A stretch of DNA of 64,000 bases from JAYOEY01 sp038116945 (GCA_038116945.1 JAYOEY010000004.1:1-64000), one strand, 5' to 3'. Numbered from the stretch's first letter, positions 53,562 to 62,929 are shown. The notes: a model not told the origin generated them from the letters alone. Numbers and translations: made by a program.

Positions 53562-54107
53562 CTACGCGGCGACGCCGAGCTGCACTTCAGGGAAATCGAT
53601 CTCGATGGCCCCGGCCTTTCCGATCATGTTGGTGAAAATGTTCAAGGCGACATGGGTGATGATCTCGACGATTTCTGCGTCCGAATATCCGGCGTCGCGA
53701 ACCTCGCGGAATTCGATATCGGTCACGTCGCCCATGGTTTCCACCAGGATCCGGGCGAAACGAAGAGCGGCGGCAGCCCTGTCGTCCGCCGACGTCCCGC
53801 GACGGTTCGCGATCATTTCCTCGGAGCTGAGACCGGCTTTCCGCCCGATCGCCGTGTGGGCCGAGACGCAATACTGGCAGCCGTTCCGCTCGGCGACCGC
53901 CAGCGCGATCCGCTCGCGTGTCTGTGCGTCCAGCGCACCATCGCCGGCGATCTGATGAAGCCCCAGAAAGGCCCTGAGCGCCGCCGGCGAATTTCCCACA
54001 GCCTTCAGGAAATTCGGCACGACACCGAGATTTTTTTCCACGACGTCCAGAAGTTCGCGCTGTTCGGCGCTGGCTGTCCGGGCTTCGATTTGCTGCAATC
54101 TGCTCAT
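53562..54107 (-). CDS. AhpD/carboxymuconolactone decarboxylase-family protein with CxxC
   Basis: 181 residues. The redox motif Cys77-x2-Cys80 with His84 (CQYCVSAH) is that of AhpD-type alkylhydroperoxidases. It is first in a minus-strand run with PPOX and SDR genes and is divergent from a LysR regulator. It probably supports oxidative detoxification linked to that pathway. Confidence 0.88.
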   Translation of the reverse strand: MSRLQQIEARTASAEQRELLDVVEKNLGVVPNFLKAVGNSPAALRAFLGLHQIAGDGALDAQTRERIALAVAERNGCQYCVSAHTAIGRKAGLSSEEMIANRRGTSADDRAAAALRFARILVETMGDVTDIEFREVRDAGYSDAEIVEIITHVALNIFTNMIGKAGAIEIDFPEVQLGVAA

Positions 54108-54173
54108 ATGACTATCTCCTTGTCGGGTTTCGATTTCACGTCGTTGGCGCTACCGCCTGCCGACACCCGAAAT

Positions 54174-54233
54174 TTATTCATTCCTATATTTTGATGAATA
54201 ATATTTTTTTATATTATACTATTTCAATATTGA
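54174..54233. promoter_or_regulatory. Divergent AT-rich control region between AhpD-like gene and lysR gene
   Basis: In otherwise GC-rich DNA, about 70 bp are strongly AT-rich. An 8-bp inverted repeat TTATTCAT / ATGAATAA (54174-54181 and 54194-54201) and a 10-bp palindrome TCAATATTGA (54224-54233) are visible. LysR-type regulators bind such dyads between their own gene and the divergent target, so these are candidate operators. No exact T-N11-A motif was assigned. Confidence 0.6.
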
Positions 54234-54249
54234 TAATAATTGGACGGCA

Positions 54250-55149
54250 ATGGATCGATTCCAGGCACTGACGGTCTTTACGGAGGTCGCCGATCGCGGC
54301 GGTTTTGCCGCAGCGGCGCGAGCGCTTTCCCTTTCGGCACCCGGGGTAACGCGCGCGGTATCGATGCTCGAAGAACATATGGGTACCAGGCTGTTCGTCC
54401 GAACCACGCGTAGCGTGCGATTGACCGAAAGCGGGCAGCGGTTCCTGATCGACGCAAAGCGCATTCTTGCCGATCTTGCCGAGGCGGAAGAGGCTGCGAC
54501 AGGCGCGCACGCAACACCGCGCGGCGATCTGCGCGTCACCGCGCCCGCCTTGTTCGGATGCCAGTATGTAGCACCCGTTCTGGCGGATTTCCTGGAATGT
54601 CACGAGGAGGTAACGGCGGAAACCCTGTTCGTCGACCGCATCGTCAATCTTGTCGAAGAGGGTCTCGATATCGCGGTGCGAATAGGCGATTTGCCGGATT
54701 CGACGCTGACCGCCATACGGGTCGGCTCTGTCCGTCGCGTGCTGTGCGCAGCGCCCGCCTATATCGCCCGACACGGCCGCCCATCCCGCCCGGAGGACCT
54801 GGCGGAACACCGGCTGCTGCATTCCCTGGCCATCAACCCCTCCCTGCAGTGGAGGTTCCTTGAGAGCGGCCGGACAGTCGCCGTCAGGATTGCGCCGCGG
54901 ATTCGCCTCAATACCAACGATGCGGCGATTCGCCTGGCGCGCGACGGCTGGGGAATCACATGGGTAATGTCCTATCAGGCGGCGGAATACCTGTCGGACG
55001 GCTCGCTGGTTCCCCTGCTTGAAGAATTCGAGTTGCCGCCAATCCCTATCCATCTCCTGCATCACGAAGGACGCCTGGTCTCCGCCAAGATTCGGGCGTT
55101 CGTGGACTTCCTCGCGGAACGGCTCAGAAAGAATTCCGCCCTGCAATAG
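54250..55149 (+). CDS. LysR-family transcriptional regulator
   Basis: 299 residues. N-terminal winged helix-turn-helix (FAAAARALSLSAPGVTRAVSMLEEHMGTRLF) and a C-terminal periplasmic-binding-like effector domain. It is divergent from the AhpD-PPOX-SDR run and is its likely regulator. The zinc alcohol dehydrogenase gene downstream may be in the same regulon. Confidence 0.93.
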   Translation: MDRFQALTVFTEVADRGGFAAAARALSLSAPGVTRAVSMLEEHMGTRLFVRTTRSVRLTESGQRFLIDAKRILADLAEAEEAATGAHATPRGDLRVTAPALFGCQYVAPVLADFLECHEEVTAETLFVDRIVNLVEEGLDIAVRIGDLPDSTLTAIRVGSVRRVLCAAPAYIARHGRPSRPEDLAEHRLLHSLAINPSLQWRFLESGRTVAVRIAPRIRLNTNDAAIRLARDGWGITWVMSYQAAEYLSDGSLVPLLEEFELPPIPIHLLHHEGRLVSAKIRAFVDFLAERLRKNSALQ

Positions 55150-55212
55150 TCGCCCGGCCGCCGCCGATGCGCTAGACTCTGCCGCAACCGATAAATCAGG
55201 GAGGACACTCAC

Positions 55213-56295
55213 ATGGACGATTGCCGGGCCGCCGTCATCACCGCGCATAACGAACCGCTGGAAATACAGCGGGTGCCGATTCCGGACCTCGATCCGGGGT
55301 CGCTGCTGGTCAAGATCACGGCGTCGACACTCTGCGGCACCGATGTCCATCGCTGGCACGGCATGCTGGGGCCCAAGGACCGGCTGCCGATCATTACCGG
55401 CCACGAACCCTGCGGCACCATCGAGGAAATCGCCGGGGAGAAGACCGATATCATGGGCCAGCCGCTGAAGAAGGGCGACCGGGTGGTGTGGAGCTATGTC
55501 GCCTGCGGCTCCTGCTACTATTGCAGCGTCGCGCTGCAGCCCTGCATCTGTCGCGGCCGCGCCTCGTGGGGCCACAATTGCTGCGAGGACCACCCCTACC
55601 TGCTGGGCAGCGTCTCGGAGTACATGTACGTGCCGAAGGAATGCCTGATCATCAAGGTACCGGACGAGGTGTCGTCCGCGCTGGCCGCGGCCGCGGCATG
55701 CGCCTACCGAACCGTAATGCACGGCTATGACAGGCTGGGCGCGATCAAGGCCCATGAAACCGTGGTAATCCAGGGCAGCGGGCCGCTGGGCACCTTCGCC
55801 GCGGCGGTCGCCAAGGACCACGGCGCCAAACAGGTGCTGGTGATCGGCGCCCCGGCGCATCGCCTGGAAGTGTCGAAAAGGATGGGCGCGGACGAGGTCC
55901 TCAATATCGAGGACGTCACCGATCCGAAGGACCGGCGGGAATGGGTACGCGACCGGACCGAGGGGCGCGGCGCGGACATCGTGATCCAGGTGGCGAACAA
56001 CGCCGCCGTGCCGGAAGGCCTGACGCTGCTACGCGACGGCGGGCAGTTCCTCGATATCGGCGCGGGCGGCAAAGGCTCGATCCCGGTCGAATCGATGCCG
56101 CAGCAGATGACCTATTTGACGGTGCGGTCGGGCGAACCGCGCCACTGGCTGCAGGCCATAGAGTTCCTTGCCTCAAGACGCAACCGCTTCCCGTTCGACG
56201 ACATGATTTCGCGCAGCTACAAGCTGGAAGAGGTCAACGAGGCAATGACCGCCATGGCCAATTTCGAAGTAGTGAAACCGGTCATCAATTTCTGA
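55213..56295 (+). CDS. Zinc-dependent medium-chain alcohol dehydrogenase
   Basis: 360 residues. Catalytic zinc ligands Cys41 (STLCGTDVH), His64 and Glu65 (GHEPCG). Structural zinc ligands Cys98, Cys101, Cys104 and Cys111. Rossmann motif near GSGPLGTFAAAVAK. It oxidises an alcohol or sorbitol/threonine-like substrate with NAD(P). It lies 63 bp after the lysR gene and may be part of its target pathway. Confidence 0.92.
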   Translation: MDDCRAAVITAHNEPLEIQRVPIPDLDPGSLLVKITASTLCGTDVHRWHGMLGPKDRLPIITGHEPCGTIEEIAGEKTDIMGQPLKKGDRVVWSYVACGSCYYCSVALQPCICRGRASWGHNCCEDHPYLLGSVSEYMYVPKECLIIKVPDEVSSALAAAAACAYRTVMHGYDRLGAIKAHETVVIQGSGPLGTFAAAVAKDHGAKQVLVIGAPAHRLEVSKRMGADEVLNIEDVTDPKDRREWVRDRTEGRGADIVIQVANNAAVPEGLTLLRDGGQFLDIGAGGKGSIPVESMPQQMTYLTVRSGEPRHWLQAIEFLASRRNRFPFDDMISRSYKLEEVNEAMTAMANFEVVKPVINF

Positions 56296-56310
56296 CCGCA
56301 TCACCCCACA

Positions 56311-56338
56311 GGGCGGAAAGGCTTGCGTCTTTCCGCCC
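56311..56338 (+). other. Hairpin after the alcohol dehydrogenase gene
   Basis: A 10-bp stem (arms 56311-56320 and 56329-56338) with an 8-nt loop, 15 bp after the stop codon. No T-tract follows, so it is a weak terminator at best. Confidence 0.5.
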
Positions 56339-56361
56339 CAATGCTCATCTCTGGGGGCGGC

Positions 56362-56757
56362 ATGGAGAAAAATGACGTCCCGGGCGGCTTGCCCGCCTTT
56401 CCGCCGGATCCGGAACAGACCAGACGCGACGAGGAAATCGTCCGCTCCGGCTTCTGGAACCAGGTGCGTAAAACGATCGGCAAGGTGCCGTTCACGGAAG
56501 ATATCGTCGCCGCCTGGTATTGCGCGACCGATCGCGCCACGCCCGCACACGTCAAGGCGATCCTGATGGCGGCGCTGGCATACTTCGTCGTGCCGGCCGA
56601 CGTGATCCCGGATTTCATCGCCGGGCTGGGGTTTACCGACGACGCCGCCGTCCTCGGCGCAGCTCTGGCGGCGATCCGGAACAATCTGACTCCGTCGCAC
56701 CGCGCGAACGCCAGGAAGTTTCTCGATGGCGGAAAACACCCGGTGCCCGACGAATGA
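56362..56757 (+). CDS. YkvA/DUF1232-family protein
   Basis: 131 residues from the ATG at 56362; an ATG at 56341 is possible. The DUF1232 core is LAYFVVPADVIPDFIAGLGFTDDAAVLGAAL. The family is widespread and of unknown function, often membrane-associated. The stop is 16 bp before creA. Confidence 0.78.
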   Translation: MEKNDVPGGLPAFPPDPEQTRRDEEIVRSGFWNQVRKTIGKVPFTEDIVAAWYCATDRATPAHVKAILMAALAYFVVPADVIPDFIAGLGFTDDAAVLGAALAAIRNNLTPSHRANARKFLDGGKHPVPDE

Positions 56758-56773
56758 CAAGACTGGAATTGCA

Positions 56774-57268
56774 ATGATCCGAACCATCGCCTGCCTCGCC
56801 GCGCTCGTCATGCTGGCCACCCCGCTTCGCGCCGAGCAGATCGGAGCGGTGGATACCGCCTTCAAACTTCTCGGCGCCAACCATAAAGTCGTGGTCGAGG
56901 CGTTTGACGACCCCAAGGTCGAGGGCGTGACCTGCTTTCTGAGCATGGCGCGCAAGGGCGGCATCACGGGCAGTCTGGGCCTGGCCGAGGATCCGTCTGA
57001 CGCATCGATTGCCTGCCGGCAGGTAGGCCCGATCCGGTTCGTCGAGGCGATCGAGAGCGACAGCGAAGGCGAGCGTGTGTTTCTCACCAGGCAGTCGGTG
57101 CTGTTCAAAAAGCTCCAGGTGGTGCGGTTCTACGACCCGAAACGAAATACGCTGGTCTATCTTGCCTACAGCGACAAGCTGATCGACGGATCGCCCAAGA
57201 ACGCCATCTCGGCGGTCGCCATGATGCCATGGGGAGACAGGCCGCCGGGCAAGCCACTGCTGAAATAG
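56774..57268 (+). CDS. creA: CreA-family periplasmic protein
   Basis: 164 residues from the ATG at 56774. An N-terminal signal peptide (IRTIACLAALVMLATPLRA) precedes the CreA domain with VEAFDDPKVEGVTCFLSMA and IACRQVGPI. The role of CreA is unknown. It is conserved in proteobacteria and exported. Convergent with the IalB gene. Confidence 0.9.
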   Translation: MIRTIACLAALVMLATPLRAEQIGAVDTAFKLLGANHKVVVEAFDDPKVEGVTCFLSMARKGGITGSLGLAEDPSDASIACRQVGPIRFVEAIESDSEGERVFLTRQSVLFKKLQVVRFYDPKRNTLVYLAYSDKLIDGSPKNAISAVAMMPWGDRPPGKPLLK

Positions 57269-57280
57269 CGGCGGATCGCC

Positions 57281-57820
57281 CTATTTGACCCCGCAGGCCT
57301 TGCCGATAGCGTTGTACGCGGCGGTGAACCCCGCCAGCGAATAGCGGTCGGTGGTCTCGGTTCCCCGCGACGACACGCCTTTCACGATCATCGTGGTGCC
57401 GGCGCGCATGGCGGCGACCAGCGCCTTGTCGTCGTCGGCATTCTGCGACCAGGCGGTATCGCCATCGGTGAACATCGAAAAATTCTTCTTGTCAATCGCG
57501 ACATCGACATTTTCGCCCTTCCTGTAGGCGTATCCTGCCGTGATCGAAATTTCGTTGACGCTCTTCGGTTGCGAACGATGGGTGACCTGGATGTAGGTCT
57601 CGCCACGGCTTGTATACTTGCCGGAAGATTTTACCGGCAGGCTGTGGACATAGCAGACCTTCCCGCCTTTTTCTTTCATCACGTGGACGGACCATGCCTT
57701 GTGGCTTTCGGTCGCCTTGACGCCGGCCGCCAGCGAGCCGCCGGCGGTCGCGCAGACCATTGCGGCGACAACCGGGAGGGCCGCCAGGACGAAACGGGTC
57801 GCGGATCGCATGTCGGTCAT
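57281..57820 (-). CDS. Invasion-associated locus B (IalB)-family exported protein
   Basis: 179 residues. Signal peptide (VLAALPVVAAMVCATAGGSLAA) followed by an IalB domain (WSVHVMKEKGGKVCYVHSLP; VSSRGTETTDRYSLAGFTAAY). The family is common in alphaproteobacteria and not restricted to pathogens. Its start overlaps the stop of the SpoU methyltransferase gene by 4 bases, so the two are coupled. Confidence 0.87.
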   Translation of the reverse strand: MTDMRSATRFVLAALPVVAAMVCATAGGSLAAGVKATESHKAWSVHVMKEKGGKVCYVHSLPVKSSGKYTSRGETYIQVTHRSQPKSVNEISITAGYAYRKGENVDVAIDKKNFSMFTDGDTAWSQNADDDKALVAAMRAGTTMIVKGVSSRGTETTDRYSLAGFTAAYNAIGKACGVK

Positions 57821-58389
57821 TTTGCCTCTCTCAGCTCTGCCTGCCTTCGCCGACGCCGTCGCACGCCCTTTTTCTTCCAGACCGGCTCGCCGAAAACCGG
57901 ATCGGGCAGCGGTTCCGCCCTCTGGCCGGGCGACACGGGCCGTTCCGCAAAGCGGCCAAGCGAAATGACCCGGTCGTACATGACAATCGCGCCGGCCGTA
58001 GCGACGTTAAGCGAGAATTTTGTCGGAATCCTGACAAGGTGATCGCAGCACTCAACCAGCTCCGGCGACAGGCTGCCCCGCTCCATGCCCAGCACGTACG
58101 CCGCCTGGCGCGGATGGCGAAAGCTCGGCAGTTCGTCCGCCTCGTCGTGCAGCTCGACGCCGACCAGTGCGCAGTCGCTCGGCAGATGCATCGACTCAAC
58201 CGAATCGAAAGCGTAAAACGGAACCTGCGCGTTCGCCGCCGACGTATCCGCCTTCAGGACGTCGGGATCGAATGCGGCGGCGACGGTAAAGGAAAAATGC
58301 GCACCGAAGGCATGAGCGGACCTGAACAGATTGCCGGCATTCATGGGCTTGGAAAGCCCTTCGACGCCTATTCCGAAATAACCTCGCAT
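57817..58389 (-). CDS. SpoU-family RNA 2'-O-ribose methyltransferase
   Basis: 190 residues from the ATG at 58389 (MRGYFGIGVEG), a common start for this group; an ATG at 58425 is possible. SPOUT motifs: NAGNLFRSAHAFGA, VLGMERGSLS and IPTKFSLNVATAGAIVMYDR. The C-terminus is a basic tail (GVRRRRRRQ). It methylates a ribose 2'-OH in rRNA or tRNA; target not known. Confidence 0.85.
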   Translation of the reverse strand: MRGYFGIGVEGLSKPMNAGNLFRSAHAFGAHFSFTVAAAFDPDVLKADTSAANAQVPFYAFDSVESMHLPSDCALVGVELHDEADELPSFRHPRQAAYVLGMERGSLSPELVECCDHLVRIPTKFSLNVATAGAIVMYDRVISLGRFAERPVSPGQRAEPLPDPVFGEPVWKKKGVRRRRRRQAELREAK

Positions 58390-58486
58390 ACCGAACACTT
58401 GCTTCCGCTTGAACCGGACGGGCACGATAGACCATTTCGACCGCCAAGTGAATCGAAGGCGGTATGCAGGAAGATTGCGGCGCTGA

Positions 58487-59737
58487 ATGTCTGACGAAGA
58501 GCAGGTCCCGCACCGGGACGCGGTAATCAGCGACCAGTACGAGACATTTCCCTATCCTCCGCGCGACCCCGCCGACGAAACGAAGCGTCTTGTGACCGGC
58601 TCGCCCAGCCACCTGCTGGAGCTCAATCATTATCTTTTCGCCGGGCGGCGGGATTTCTCGCAGCCGTTTCGCGCGCTGGTGGCCGGCGGAGGCACCGGCG
58701 ACGCGGCGATCATGCTCGGGCAGCACCTGGCCGATACGGGAGGGCCGCACGAAATCGTCTATCTCGACATGTCGCGCGCCTCGACGGAAATCGCCAGGGC
58801 GCGGGCCGCCGCCCGCGGGCTGGCCAAGATCCGCTTTCTGTCGGGATCGATCCTCGACATCGACCGGCTGGCGCCGGGCCCGTACGATTATATCGATTGC
58901 TGCGGGGTTCTTCATCACCTCGAGGACCCGCCGGCCGCCCTGGCCGCCCTGCGCGGCGCGCTCCACAGCGACGGCGGCATGGGTCTTATGGTCTACGCAC
59001 CGCTCGGCCGAACAGGTGTCTATCCTGTCCAGGTCATGCTCTCGGCGCTCGATCGGGGCGAGGCGCCGCCGCAGCGGGTGGCGACCGCCCGCGCCCTGCT
59101 CGATGCCCTGCCGCCAACCAACTGGCTGAAACGAAACCCCTATGTCGCGGACCATCTGCAGGCCGGCGATCCCGGTCTGTACGACCTGATCCTGCATCGC
59201 CGGGATCGCGCCTACAGCGTTTCCGAGGTCGGCGCCCTGTGCGACGCCGCCGGGATGAAGCCGGTCGCGTTCATCGAACCGATTCGCTACGACCCGCTAG
59301 CGCTGATCGGCGATCCGGACCTGGTGGCGCGCCTGGAGTCGATGTCATGGCTCGACCGATGCGCCTTTGCGGAGCTCATGAGCGGAAACCTGAAGACCCA
59401 CGTGTTCTACGCCAACAGACAGGCGGGCCCGAAAGCCCCGACGGCGACGCTGTCGGATGACGGGCTGGTCCCGCGGCTGGTCGGCATGAACGGCGAGAAA
59501 GCCGCCGAGTCGCTTCGGCGCAGCGGACGAATTCAGACGAGGTTCGACGGGTTGACGATCGCCATACCCGTCAATGAGGCTGAGTGCGACGCGCTGGCGC
59601 TGTTCGATGACAGGCGCACCGTCGGCGAAATTCAGCGTGAAGCCGACCGGGACGCCTTCAGGCGCATATTTGCCATCCTGAACGCGACGAACTCCGCTTT
59701 CCTCTGCATGCCGGCCGACTGGCGGCTGTCGGGTTGA
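58487..59737 (+). CDS. Class I SAM-dependent methyltransferase with extra C-terminal domain
   Basis: 416 residues. SAM motif I is ALVAGGGTGDA (near 64), with an acidic VYLDMS strand and a CCGVLHHLEDP motif IV. The last ~80 residues form an additional helical domain (AECDALALFDDRRTVGEIQREA) somewhat like a PqqD-type fold. The substrate is unknown. Its end nearly meets the end of the PAS kinase gene. Confidence 0.82.
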   Translation: MSDEEQVPHRDAVISDQYETFPYPPRDPADETKRLVTGSPSHLLELNHYLFAGRRDFSQPFRALVAGGGTGDAAIMLGQHLADTGGPHEIVYLDMSRASTEIARARAAARGLAKIRFLSGSILDIDRLAPGPYDYIDCCGVLHHLEDPPAALAALRGALHSDGGMGLMVYAPLGRTGVYPVQVMLSALDRGEAPPQRVATARALLDALPPTNWLKRNPYVADHLQAGDPGLYDLILHRRDRAYSVSEVGALCDAAGMKPVAFIEPIRYDPLALIGDPDLVARLESMSWLDRCAFAELMSGNLKTHVFYANRQAGPKAPTATLSDDGLVPRLVGMNGEKAAESLRRSGRIQTRFDGLTIAIPVNEAECDALALFDDRRTVGEIQREADRDAFRRIFAILNATNSAFLCMPADWRLSG

Positions 59738-59750
59738 TGCCGCCCGACAG
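59726..59750. terminator. Possible bidirectional hairpin between convergent genes
   Basis: An 8-bp inverted repeat (59726-59733 and 59743-59750) with a 9-nt loop spans the methyltransferase stop and the 21-bp gap before the convergent PAS-kinase stop. No long T-tract follows on either side, so termination efficiency is uncertain. Confidence 0.4.
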
Positions 59751-59758
59751 GGCCTGCT

Positions 59759-62700
59759 CTATTCCGCCGCGCTCGTGCTGGTGGCCGATACGACCCTCGA
59801 CGGGGGAAGCCACACCGTAACCGACGTGCCCTTGCCGAGCTCCGACGAAATACTGAGCGTTCCGCCGTGAAGCTGGACGAGCGAATTCGTCAGTGGCAGC
59901 CCGAGGCCGGTTCCTTCGTGGCGCCTCGTCATCGTGCTGTCCACCTGGCTGAACGGCGTCAGCGCCCGGGGGATGTCGGCGGCCGCCATACCGATACCGG
60001 TATCCGCGATGACGATTTCGAGCCCGCCTGAGGCACTCATCTGCGCGCGAATAGTGATCTTCCCGCCCCGTTCGGTGAATTTTACGGCGTTGCCCAGAAG
60101 ATTGATGATGATCTGCTTGATTTTCCGTTCATCGCCGAAAACCGCCGGCAGGTCGGCGGGAATTTCCTCCTGAAGCCGAAGCCCGTTCTCGTCCGCACGC
60201 GGGGCGACGACGCGCACGCATCTGCCGATCACGGCCTGCAGATCGAACCGCTCTTCGTTCAGCTCCAGCTTGCCGGCTTCCACCTTGGCGAGGTCGAGAA
60301 TATCGTTGATGACGTCATGCAGATGCGTGCCGCTCGCATGGATATCGCGAATGTAATCGACATATTGCGGGCTGCCGACCGGGCCGAACGTTTCGCGCTG
60401 GATGAGGTCGGAGAACCCGATTATGGCATTGAGCGGCGTGCGCAGCTCGTGACTGATATTGGCGAGAAATTCGGTTTTCGCGCGGTTCGCGAGTTCGGCC
60501 GTTTCCTTGCTTTCGACAAGCTGCGATTCCGCCCTTATCTGTTCGGTAACATCGCGAATCACCACGATGCCGCCTCTGGCGCCGTCCCATTCGAAGGCGG
60601 CCGCAGCCACTTCCGCCCAGAACCACGAACCGTCGAGCCGGATCCGCTTCTGACGCATGAACGCCGTTTTCGTTCCCGGCGCCGCAAGGAAATTGGCGCG
60701 TTCCGACACGACGTCGCGGTAGTCGGGATGCGTCAGCTCCATCAGCGTCAAACCGATCAGATCCTTCGACGACCGGGCGCCGAACAGTGAATTCGCCGCC
60801 TCGTTGGACAGAACGATGACGCCGTCGCGATGGACGTAGACCGCGTCCGGCAACAGGTTGACCAGGGCGCGGTAGCGTTCGTCGCTTTCCTTGAGCCGTT
60901 CCTCGCTTTCCTTTCGGTCGGTGACGTCGGTGATCAGGGTAACGATATGACCGTCCGGCGTCGCCCGTTCGGTCAGAAGGAGCCATCGTCCCTGCCTGGT
61001 CCGAAATTCGTGAACGCCGCTTCCGCGTTCGCGCTGCGCGCGGCGCGCCTGCAGCCAGCGTTCCGCTTCCTCGTCGCCGTGCAGACTGCGCACATCGTTG
61101 TAAGGGGCCGCGACCAGCTCATCGAAGCTGGTGCCGACGCGGAAGACCGACGGATCCGAATGGTAGGATTTGACGCGTTCGTTCCAAAGGGTCAGCCGGT
61201 CATCGCGATCCCACAACATGAATCCGCTGGGCAGGACGTCGATGGCATGCAGAAGCCATTCATGCGCTTCGCGAGCTCTTTCTTCAGCGCGTTTCTGTCT
61301 GGTGATGTCGGTCAGGATGCCGTCCCACACGACCGTGCCGTCGGACCGCCGGCGCGGCGTCGCTGTAGACCGGACCCAACGCCGTTCGCCCTTGATTTCA
61401 GCCAGCGGCATTTCGATGTCGAGAGGGGTCAGGTCCCTGGCGGACTGTTTCAGCAGCTTCATGTATTCGTCCCGGAAGTCGGGATGAAGGGCCTCCAGCA
61501 TCGGCGCGCTGTCGCGTACGACCTCTTCGGCTTCGTGACCGATGATGCCGGCAATTCCGGAGCTGACATAAGAGAAACCGAGTACTCCCTCCGGCGACAG
61601 CACACGCTGAAAGACCGCCCCCGGGATGTTGTCGGTTACGGCCGAGAACCGGCGCTCGGTCTCGCGCACCCGTCGCTCCGTGGCGATCCGTTCGGTAATG
61701 TCGCGCACCACGCCGATGAAACCCGGGCGCCCTTCCCATTCGATATAGGATGAGACCGTTTCGACATCGAACACGCTGCCGTCGAGCCGAATCCTCTTTT
61801 GACGAACGGGCGCCTGAATCATCGCCCCCGCGAGCGACGATTTCTGCCGGGCGAGGAACAGCTCCACCATGTCCTCGGGGACGAAGCTCAGGGAACTTCG
61901 TCCGATCAGATCTCCGGCGCTCTCCGCGCCGAACATGCGGACGGCCTGGTCGTTCACGTAAGCGATTTTTCCGTCGACGTGGATCAGGACGCCATCGGGC
62001 AGGGCCTCCAGGAGGCTGCGATACCGGTCTTCGCTCTCCTTCAGGGTCGCCTCGTTGCGTTTGCTTTCGGTAACATCGGAATAGACCGCGACGACGCCGC
62101 CTTCGCGGGTCCGCCGTTTGTTCTGGCGGAGCCATTTACCGGAGGGATATTCGATCTCTTCAAGGGACGGCAATTGTCGATGTCGTTTCAGCGCCAGCGC
62201 GGCAATTTCTTCGAAGGGCATGTCCGATCCGGCCCACAGGCCGTTGCGCACCCCGAAACTGACCATCTCCTCGAAGGTCAGGCCAGGACGTACGTAATCC
62301 CCGCAATTGCTCCAGACATCCTCGACATAACGCTGGTTGTAGACCTGAAGGCGGTACTCGGAGTCGAACAGGGCGAACCCGTCTGTCATGACGTCGATCG
62401 CCTCGAGCAGACGCTGATGCGCCGAGCGACGCAACGTCTCGGCTGCTTCGTATTTTACACGCGACTGAATTCGTTCGGTCACGTCACGGACGACGACCAG
62501 ACCGGCCGGCTCGCCTTCCCAGTCGATCGCCGAAACCGAGACGTCGGCGATATAGGTGCTGCCATTGAGTCGCAGGCGTTTCTGCTCGGGCCGAAACGCC
62601 GACTCCCGCCTGTTGATAACCTTGTCGATGTGCCCCCGTACGTCCTCGAGAGAGTCGGGATGAACGAAATCGGTAGCCTGTCTGCCAAGGATCTGGTCCC

Positions 62701-62929
62701 GGCTCTCCGCCCCGAACATTCCGGCGCAGACGGCATTGATAAAAACGATTCGACCCGACGGGTTGTAAACGAGCATCGCATCCGGCGCGTGTTCGGCAAG
62801 CCCGCGATAGAGCGACTCGCGCACACGCGTTTCGTCGAGTTGACGACGCGTCTGGCGCAGCTCTCCTTCAAGCGCATCCACGCGCGCGCGAAGCTGCTCA
62901 GTCTCGTTCATGAAATTTTGTCGGGCCAT
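59759..62929 (-). CDS. Soluble sensor histidine kinase with six PAS domains
   Basis: 1056 residues and no transmembrane helix. An N-terminal coiled coil (about 7-38) is followed by six PAS units. Units 1, 3 and 6 are related to each other (each has a RLRLNG/RIRLDG strand and ends in VRDVTE or VRDITE). Units 2 and 5 are PAS-7 type (LLEAIDVMTDGFALFD; LLHAIDVLPSGFMLWD). Unit 4 is a PAS-3 type (WVRSTATPRRRSDGT). Then HisKA with NISHELRTPLN and HATPase with NLLGNAVKF, DTGIGM and GTGLGLPLT. No receiver domain or adjacent regulator. It integrates several cytoplasmic signals; ligands unknown. Confidence 0.9.
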   Translation of the reverse strand: MARQNFMNETEQLRARVDALEGELRQTRRQLDETRVRESLYRGLAEHAPDAMLVYNPSGRIVFINAVCAGMFGAESRDQILGRQATDFVHPDSLEDVRGHIDKVINRRESAFRPEQKRLRLNGSTYIADVSVSAIDWEGEPAGLVVVRDVTERIQSRVKYEAAETLRRSAHQRLLEAIDVMTDGFALFDSEYRLQVYNQRYVEDVWSNCGDYVRPGLTFEEMVSFGVRNGLWAGSDMPFEEIAALALKRHRQLPSLEEIEYPSGKWLRQNKRRTREGGVVAVYSDVTESKRNEATLKESEDRYRSLLEALPDGVLIHVDGKIAYVNDQAVRMFGAESAGDLIGRSSLSFVPEDMVELFLARQKSSLAGAMIQAPVRQKRIRLDGSVFDVETVSSYIEWEGRPGFIGVVRDITERIATERRVRETERRFSAVTDNIPGAVFQRVLSPEGVLGFSYVSSGIAGIIGHEAEEVVRDSAPMLEALHPDFRDEYMKLLKQSARDLTPLDIEMPLAEIKGERRWVRSTATPRRRSDGTVVWDGILTDITRQKRAEERAREAHEWLLHAIDVLPSGFMLWDRDDRLTLWNERVKSYHSDPSVFRVGTSFDELVAAPYNDVRSLHGDEEAERWLQARRAQRERGSGVHEFRTRQGRWLLLTERATPDGHIVTLITDVTDRKESEERLKESDERYRALVNLLPDAVYVHRDGVIVLSNEAANSLFGARSSKDLIGLTLMELTHPDYRDVVSERANFLAAPGTKTAFMRQKRIRLDGSWFWAEVAAAAFEWDGARGGIVVIRDVTEQIRAESQLVESKETAELANRAKTEFLANISHELRTPLNAIIGFSDLIQRETFGPVGSPQYVDYIRDIHASGTHLHDVINDILDLAKVEAGKLELNEERFDLQAVIGRCVRVVAPRADENGLRLQEEIPADLPAVFGDERKIKQIIINLLGNAVKFTERGGKITIRAQMSASGGLEIVIADTGIGMAAADIPRALTPFSQVDSTMTRRHEGTGLGLPLTNSLVQLHGGTLSISSELGKGTSVTVWLPPSRVVSATSTSAAE

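Noticed and set aside
54214..55860. Minus-strand open frame of 548 codons opposite lysR and the alcohol dehydrogenase gene
   Set aside because: Covers two confident genes in antisense and has no family resemblance.
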